Source: Actinomycetota bacterium (lineage in GTDB: Bacteria > Actinomycetota > Thermoleophilia > UBA2241). From it: a stretch of DNA of 9,829 bases. Positions 5,569-9,829 of the stretch are shown here, one piece after another; positions within the stretch are counted from its first letter, which is position 1, and every line of letters begins with the position of its first letter. The notes beneath the pieces are model-generated. The model ran no database searches, was not told where the DNA came from, and saw only the letters and a list, made by a program, of their open reading frames with translations. The stretch is taken from NCBI GenBank assembly GCA_026392265.1, contig JAPLCL010000027.1:1-9829 (forward strand). Reading direction: 5' to 3'. A program made the translations under genes and the position numbers.

Positions 5569-6738
5569 ATGACCGGCGCTCCATCGGACACGCAGAACAC
5601 CCTGCGCGAGGGGATCATCGAGCTCACCTTCGGGGAGCCCGACCCGGCGCTGCTGGCGCTCGGGCTCGTGCGTCGCGCGGCGGTCGCGGTCCTCGACGAC
5701 GCCGGGCCGGCGGCGCTCGCCTACGGGTCGCTCGCCGGCCCTAGGACCCTCCGTGAGGAGATCGCGCGCCGCATCGCGGCGCGCGAAGGTCGCGCCTGCA
5801 CGGCGGCCGAGGTGCTCGTCAGCGCCGGCAACTCGCAGGCCCTCGGGCAGGTGCTCACGGTCCTCACCGCGCCGGGCGACGTGGTGCTCGTCGAGTCGCC
5901 CACCTACAACCTCGCGCTCGGCATCATGCGCGACCATCCGGTCACCGTCGTCGGCATACCGCTCGACGAGGAAGGCCTCCGGCTGGGCGCGCTCCGGGCG
6001 GTGCTCGCAGAGTCGCGCACCGCCGGCAAGCGCGCCCGCCTCCTGTACACGATCCCCACGTTTCATAACCCTTCCGGCGTGTGTCTCTCCGCAGAGCGGC
6101 GGCGGGATCTTCTCGCCATCGCCGCCGAGCACGACCTCGTCGTCGTCGAGGACGACGTCTATCGCGAGCTCGTCTATGAGGGCCAGGCGCCCTCCTCACT
6201 CTGGACCCTCGGCGGAGACGCTCCCGTTGTTCGCCTGGGTTCGTTCTCCAAGACGCTGGCTCCGGGGCTACGGGTGGGCTGGATCAACGCCTCCGCCGGT
6301 CTCCTCGAACGGCTGGCCGCTGCGGGCGTGCTCGAGAGCGGCGGCTGCGTCAGCCAGTTCGCCGCCAGTATCGTCGGCCGGCTTCTCGCCGCGGGCGATT
6401 ACGACCACCACGTCGCTAAGCTGCGCCGCACCTACGCGTCGCGTCGCGACGCGCTGTCGGCGGCGCTGCGACAGCACCTGCCGGCCGGGTGCGGCTTCGC
6501 CGTCCCCGCCGGAGGCTTCTTCATCTGGCTGACTCTCCCGCCCGGCCTGCTCGCCACGGAGTTGCTGCCGACGGCCGAGGCTCACGGCGTCGCCTTCGCG
6601 CCCGGCGCGCGCTTCTGCAGCGACGGCGACGACCGCAGCCTGCGCCTGGCCTTCAGCCTGTACGACGAAGCGGCGCTGTCAGAGAGCGCACGGCGCCTGG
6701 GCGCCGCCGTCACGGCCGCCCTGGCAGGGCGCGCCTGA
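5569..6738 (+). CDS. PLP-dependent aminotransferase, class I/II (MocR/LysN-like subgroup)
   Basis: This 389-residue protein is a complete fold-type I aminotransferase of normal length. Landmarks are LTFGEPDP near the N-terminus (19-26), YGSLAGPRTLREEIA (52-66), SAGNSQAL for phosphate binding (85-92), ESPTYN (109-114), HNPSG with N167, EDDVY with D195 (pyridine nitrogen) and Y198, SFSKTLAPGLRVGW with the Schiff-base Lys K228, and SLRLAF with R359 binding the substrate carboxylate. The pattern resembles 2-aminoadipate/aromatic/branched-chain transaminases and the catalytic half of MocR regulators, but the GntR DNA-binding domain is absent, so it should be an enzyme. The exact amino acid substrate is not readable. 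The ATG at 5569 was chosen because the frame upstream runs antisense through the VOC gene. It is cytoplasmic and appears monocistronic; the next gene starts 146 bases later with its own ribosome binding site. Confidence 0.92.
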   Translation: MTGAPSDTQNTLREGIIELTFGEPDPALLALGLVRRAAVAVLDDAGPAALAYGSLAGPRTLREEIARRIAAREGRACTAAEVLVSAGNSQALGQVLTVLTAPGDVVLVESPTYNLALGIMRDHPVTVVGIPLDEEGLRLGALRAVLAESRTAGKRARLLYTIPTFHNPSGVCLSAERRRDLLAIAAEHDLVVVEDDVYRELVYEGQAPSSLWTLGGDAPVVRLGSFSKTLAPGLRVGWINASAGLLERLAAAGVLESGGCVSQFAASIVGRLLAAGDYDHHVAKLRRTYASRRDALSAALRQHLPAGCGFAVPAGGFFIWLTLPPGLLATELLPTAEAHGVAFAPGARFCSDGDDRSLRLAFSLYDEAALSESARRLGAAVTAALAGRA

Positions 6739-6743
6739 AACGC

Positions 6744-6768
6744 GCCGGCAGCTCTCCCGGCCGCCGGC
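6744..6768 (+). terminator. Weak hairpin after the aminotransferase
   Basis: GCCGGC at 6744-6749 and 6763-6768 can form a 6-bp stem with a 13-base loop, just after the TGA at 6736-6738. There is no T-run and the arms are self-palindromic, so this is only a candidate. Confidence 0.22.
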
Positions 6769-6836
6769 CATCACCCCGCGCCCACCTGCGGTCTTCCCGC
6801 ACGGCCCCCAGCGCCGTTGGACGACGCAGCGAACCG

Positions 6837-6877
6837 CGACCTCAGCGAGTATGGTGAGCTGCGAGGTCGACGGAGGG
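6837..6877 (+). promoter_or_regulatory. Leader hairpin, possible -10 box and ribosome binding site of the 499-residue membrane protein
   Basis: TATGGT at 6850-6855 fits a -10 box. CGACCTC (6837-6843) is the exact reverse complement of GAGGTCG (6863-6869), extendable by AGC/GCT with a 2-base bulge, so a dyad spans the box and could be an operator. GGAGGG at 6872-6877 is a strong Shine-Dalgarno 7 bases before the ATG at 6885. Only the ribosome binding site is well supported. Confidence 0.4.
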
Positions 6878-6884
6878 AGTCGCG

Positions 6885-8384
6885 ATGCCGGACAAGGAAG
6901 CCCCGAAGTCTCGGGGCGGCAAGAAGCCGCAGGGGAACCGGCGGCCCAAGGCCGCGCCGAACAAGCGGGCGGCGGCGACGCCGCCCGCGGACGCGGCAGA
7001 GCCGGCAGACGAGGCGACTCTCGTCGCCGCGAAGCCGGCCGAAGATGTCACCGTCGCCGCCGCGGAGCCGGCGGCCTCAAGCGGCGCCGCGACCGCCGTC
7101 AGCGGCGCGCTCCGGCCGGTCAGGAACGTGCTCACGTCACAGCGCGCCCCGCGGCTGCGGCGCTGGCTGGCGCTGCTCCTGGTCGTCATGTCGGTGGTAG
7201 GCCTCGTCGTCAGCGCTCTGGCTCTCTGGTCCGACGGGCTCGTCTTCAATACCGATAAGTGGGTGGCTACCGTGGCCCCCGTAGCCGAAGACCCGGCGGT
7301 ACGCCACGCCGTCAGTACCTTCGTGGCCGACAAGACCCTCGAGGTCGCCGATCTCCAGGATCGCATCGCCAGGGCCTTGCCGTCCGACGCCGCGGTGCTG
7401 GCGCAACCGCTCACCCAGGTGCTGCGTGACTTCCTCATCAAGGAGATCGACAAGTTCCTCGCCACACCGACGGCGCAGAGCATCTGGCTCGACGTCAATC
7501 GGTTCGCGCACGCACAGCTGATCGCGGCGCTGCAGAACAAGAACCAGTACCTCTCGGTCAACCAGGATGACGTGACGCTCAACCTCCTGCCGCTCATCGG
7601 GGTGGCGCTGCAGCGCCTCGAAACGCAGATCCCCAAGCTGCTCGGCAAGGACGTACAGCTGCCGCAGATCGACCCCAAGATTGCACCCGACCAGATCCGT
7701 ACGCTCCTCCAGGACGCCACGGGCAAGACGCTGCCGGCGGATTTCGGTACCGTGACCCTCCTCAAGGGCAGCCAGGGCTACGAGGCCAAGCGGGCGCTCA
7801 GCCTGTTCCATACGCTGGTCATCGCCATCTGCGTCATCACCGGCCTGCTGATCCTGGCGGCGCTGTTCGTCTCGCCGCGCAAGCGCTGGACGGCGCTCGA
7901 GCTCGGGCTCGGCGTGCTGCTGGCCGTGGTCGTCGTACGGGTCGCCGAGAGACAGATCGAGGAGCGCCTCGTCGCCGCCCTCGCGAACGAGGGAGCGCTG
8001 TCGGTGGCCCGAGCATTCCTGTCGTCGGCGATTGCCAGCCTCAACGACATCGTGGTCTGGCTCCTCGTGGGCGGCGTGATCGTCGTCGTCGCCGCCTTCC
8101 TGGCCACGCGGCCCGCCTGGATCGGTGCCATGGGCCGCGGCTTCAGCAAGCTGTTCGGCGTGGCCGCCGACCTCACCGCCCCGGAGACCGGCGCCGGGCG
8201 CTGGGCGGCCGCCCACATGGACGTGCTACGGGTGGCCGGCGTGGCCATCGCCGTGCTCGTCCTCCTGTTCATGACGGGGTCCCTCAGCGCGGTCATCGTC
8301 ATCGTGCTCGTGCTGATCGTGTACGAGCTTGCCCTCGCCGCCTTCATCGCGGGCGTCCCCAGGCCCGGGGACGGCGCGGGCTGA
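6885..8384 (+). CDS. Uncharacterised multi-pass membrane protein with large extracytoplasmic domain
   Basis: I recognise this 499-residue protein only as a type of conserved actinobacterial integral membrane protein, without a known function. Residues 1-90 are Ala/Pro/Lys/Glu-rich, probably disordered and cytoplasmic. The first membrane helix is at about 93-115. Residues 116-305 form a soluble, mostly helical region, predicted outside the membrane, opening with FNTDKWVATVAPVAEDPAV, a stretch typical of this group. Then come helices at about 308-328, 335-352, 387-407, 446-464 and 466-490. The basic segments SPRKRW (330-335) and RQIEER (356-361) flank helices 2-3. No enzymatic motif is visible. 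The start at 6885 is fixed by GGAGGG 7 bases upstream. The gene converges on the His-motif membrane protein with 36 bases between stops. A role in envelope organisation would be a guess. Confidence 0.85.
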   Translation: MPDKEAPKSRGGKKPQGNRRPKAAPNKRAAATPPADAAEPADEATLVAAKPAEDVTVAAAEPAASSGAATAVSGALRPVRNVLTSQRAPRLRRWLALLLVVMSVVGLVVSALALWSDGLVFNTDKWVATVAPVAEDPAVRHAVSTFVADKTLEVADLQDRIARALPSDAAVLAQPLTQVLRDFLIKEIDKFLATPTAQSIWLDVNRFAHAQLIAALQNKNQYLSVNQDDVTLNLLPLIGVALQRLETQIPKLLGKDVQLPQIDPKIAPDQIRTLLQDATGKTLPADFGTVTLLKGSQGYEAKRALSLFHTLVIAICVITGLLILAALFVSPRKRWTALELGLGVLLAVVVVRVAERQIEERLVAALANEGALSVARAFLSSAIASLNDIVVWLLVGGVIVVVAAFLATRPAWIGAMGRGFSKLFGVAADLTAPETGAGRWAAAHMDVLRVAGVAIAVLVLLFMTGSLSAVIVIVLVLIVYELALAAFIAGVPRPGDGAG

Positions 8385-8387
8385 AGC

Positions 8388-8420
8388 GGCCACGACGGCC
8401 CGTCGAGCACGGGCGCGGCC
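8388..8420. terminator. Hairpin in the convergent gap, possible bidirectional terminator
   Basis: GCCCGT (8398-8403) pairs with ACGGGC (8409-8414) around CGAGC, and outer GGCC blocks (8388-8391 and 8417-8420) can pair as well. The structure fills the 36 bases between two convergent stop codons, where a shared terminator is expected. There is no T-run on either side. Confidence 0.4.
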
Positions 8421-9254
8421 TCAGACCCGTGAGCTCGTCGAGCTACCGCCGCTGTCGTTGCCGTGGTCATCGTGACGGCCGTGGCGACGCGGAAGATGGA
8501 GGTGCGGCTTGCCGCCGATGACGTCCCACAGATAGTGCTTGCGCTGCCGCCAGGCTCGATTGAAGCCCTCGTCGCGGCGGCGGGCTCTCTCGAGCAGGCC
8601 CGGGTTGTTGGCGTAGCGGCGGTGCGCCCACGGTGAGCCTGGCTTGGCGAGGCGCAAGGCGCCGATCACGGCGACGGGGGGCACGAAGATGCCCACCGTG
8701 CCCATGAACAGCTTTCCTTTGAGGTAGCTGACGATGACGAAGGCGGCCCCGCTGAGGATGAGGGCGGAACCTACCCAGCGCGACATCGCGACAAGGTCGC
8801 CGACCTCGCTGATGCTGCGCGGCGTGAGACCGGTGAGCAGCAGCGTGATGAACGTGACGCCGAGGATCACGGCGTCGATGGAGGCGCGGCCCTCACCGGT
8901 CCAGTAGACGTCCTCGAGGTGCAGGATGAGGGCGAACTCGTCGAGCGTGAGGGCGGCGCCCGAGCCGAAGGCGAGGGCGAACAGCTCGATCCACGGGCTG
9001 CCCGGCTGCAAGGCGAACTCCAGGATGCCGGCGACGACCATGCCGACGATGCCGAACACCGAGTGATGGATGTGCACGCCGCCCGCCGTGATGATGCTGC
9101 CCACCCCCAGCCCGGAGCCCCCTCTGGCGCGCGTGACGCGGGTATTGAGGCGCGCCAGCGCGAAGGTGAGGATGAAGCCGACGAGGAGGAAGAACAGCGG
9201 CCGCTTGGCATCGTCGAGCACGTGCCCCGGGAGTGTGGCCATGAGGGAGAGCAT
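8421..9254 (-). CDS. Uncharacterised membrane protein with HIHH and diacidic motifs
   Basis: The product is a 277-residue protein with about six hydrophobic segments (using numbers from GTG 9257 as residue 1: about 20-38, 66-83, 90-110, 127-145, 162-180, 184-203). Notable residues are HIHH (H62, H64, H65) at the start of helix 2, LDEF (D106, E107), LHLEDVYW (H113, E115, D116), E122 and D128. This cluster of His and acidic residues near membrane borders looks like a metal or active site. I recall the GVH(I/L)HH...LDEFAL...LEDVYW pattern from uncharacterised actinobacterial membrane proteins, but no function. The C-terminal cytoplasmic-looking tail is basic, then His/Asp-rich (HLHLPRRHGRHDDHGND). 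The start is ambiguous: ATG 9254 was chosen because GGGAG lies 4 bases before it; GTG 9257 and ATG 9242 are alternatives. It lies 99-102 bases downstream of SGNH-3 on the same strand, with its own possible promoter. Confidence 0.83.
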   Translation of the reverse strand: MLSLMATLPGHVLDDAKRPLFFLLVGFILTFALARLNTRVTRARGGSGLGVGSIITAGGVHIHHSVFGIVGMVVAGILEFALQPGSPWIELFALAFGSGAALTLDEFALILHLEDVYWTGEGRASIDAVILGVTFITLLLTGLTPRSISEVGDLVAMSRWVGSALILSGAAFVIVSYLKGKLFMGTVGIFVPPVAVIGALRLAKPGSPWAHRRYANNPGLLERARRRDEGFNRAWRQRKHYLWDVIGGKPHLHLPRRHGRHDDHGNDSGGSSTSSRV

Positions 9255-9263
9255 CACACTCCC

Positions 9264-9269
9264 ATTATC
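9264..9269 (-). promoter_or_regulatory. Possible -10 box (GATAAT) of the HIHH membrane protein
   Basis: GATAAT on the minus strand matches five of six bases of the TATAAT consensus and ends 9 bases before the ATG at 9254. This spacing implies a very short leader or leaderless transcript. The -35 region is poor. Confidence 0.4.
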
Positions 9270-9305
9270 GGCGCAGTGAGCGGTCTACGACCACCCGGGA
9301 CGCTG

Positions 9306-9351
9306 GGACGGCAGCGCGCCGGCCGCGGCGCGCCGCTGCGCGCGGCCGTCC
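9306..9351 (-). terminator. GC-rich two-tier hairpin after SGNH-3
   Basis: GGACGGC (9306-9312) pairs with GCCGTCC (9345-9351). Inside it GCGCGCC (9314-9320) pairs with GGCGCGC (9327-9333) around a 6-base loop. The structure starts 5 bases after the SGNH-3 stop on the minus strand, a natural place for termination before the next gene. No T-run follows. Confidence 0.42.
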
Positions 9352-9356
9352 GCCCG

Positions 9357-9829
9357 TCAGATGGACGGGCCGGCGGACGCGGAGGAGCTCGCCGCCGGCG
9401 ACGGGCTCGGCGACGGCAGGCCGTCGGGCAGCCAGTCCTTCTCGATGTCCCTGAGCACGGCCTTGGCCAGGCGCTGCTGGCCCTCCACGGTGAAGTGCAC
9501 GCCGTCGGCCAGCCGCCAATCCGCGGCATAGTCGCCGTTGAAATCCACGAAGAGCGCCCAGGCATCGACGTAGGCGGCCCCCGGGTTCTCCGCGGCGGCG
9601 TTCTGGATGATCTTGTTGATGAGCGTCATGCGCGAGTTGCGCCAGGACTCCTTCATCATCGGCATGCCCACCCAGTACACACGCCGGGCGCCGCCCTTGA
9701 GCATGGCGCCCATCATGTCGGAGACGCGCTTCTCGTAGGCGGTCTTCCACTCGGCGGTGCCGTAAGCGATCCACGTGCCGTGGTCCCACACCGACTGCGT
9801 GTCGTTGGTGCCGATCATCATGACCACCG
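9357..9829 (-). CDS. SGNH-3: C-terminal part of a third SGNH/DUF459-like protein (5' end outside window)
   Basis: The frame is open from the right window edge (first full codon GTG at 9827) to the TGA at 9359-9357, giving 157 visible residues. It contains block III, MIGTNDTQ (GTND, equivalent to GAND of SGNH-2), the shared stretch GGARRVYWVGMPMM, and block V, DGVHFTVEGQ, with the catalytic Asp and His. The nucleophile block I, any anchor and the true start lie beyond the window. The GTG at 9827 should not be taken as start because it falls inside the conserved beta strand leading into GTND. The tail is Ser/Pro/Ala-rich like that of SGNH-2. Whether an MBOAT gene lies upstream, making a third cassette, cannot be seen. 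Function is inferred as O-acyl transfer to an extracellular polymer. Confidence 0.87.
   Translation of the reverse strand, partial: VVMMIGTNDTQSVWDHGTWIAYGTAEWKTAYEKRVSDMMGAMLKGGARRVYWVGMPMMKESWRNSRMTLINKIIQNAAAENPGAAYVDAWALFVDFNGDYAADWRLADGVHFTVEGQQRLAKAVLRDIEKDWLPDGLPSPSPSPAASSSASAGPSI

Overview
The window is high-GC DNA (roughly 70% by eye) whose genes end almost entirely in TGA. Its gene content fits an actinobacterium, possibly a deep-branching class such as Thermoleophilia; that placement is inference, because no marker gene is present. I see no rRNA, tRNA, CRISPR array, transposase or phage gene.

Left part (1-4953, all minus strand): two tandem copies of a two-gene cassette for O-acylation of an extracellular or cell-wall polymer. 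Each cassette is a multi-pass MBOAT acyltransferase (AlgI/DltB type) followed by a membrane-anchored SGNH/DUF459-like esterase-fold protein. In transcription order these are MBOAT-2 (3490-4953), SGNH-2 (2396-3490, sharing one base with MBOAT-2), MBOAT-1 (860-2299) and SGNH-1 (1-831, C-terminus beyond the window). MBOAT-1 has one in-frame TAG between its two conserved histidines, yet the frame stays open and conserved on both sides. A third SGNH paralogue enters from the right edge (9357-9829, N-terminus outside the window), so the locus carries at least three acyl-transfer partners. By analogy with AlgI-AlgJ/X and PatA-PatB, the MBOAT would move an acyl group across the membrane and the SGNH protein would place it on a glycan. 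The acceptor polymer cannot be read from the sequence.

Middle (4954-6738): a 150-base intergenic region with nested inverted repeats and a perfect 16-bp hairpin, then a small VOC/glyoxalase-fold protein on the minus strand. Divergent from it is a PLP-dependent fold-type I aminotransferase of the MocR/LysN-like class, possibly with a leaderless start.

Right part (6885-9254): two convergent genes for uncharacterised membrane proteins. One is a 499-residue protein with a disordered N-terminus and a large predicted extracytoplasmic domain. The other is a roughly 277-residue protein with conserved-looking His and acidic motifs in its membrane region and a His/Asp-rich tail. A 36-base gap with a hairpin separates their ends.

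The items most worth a second look are the amber codon in MBOAT-1, the cassette duplication with three SGNH paralogues, the structured region 5003-5095, and the His-motif membrane protein.
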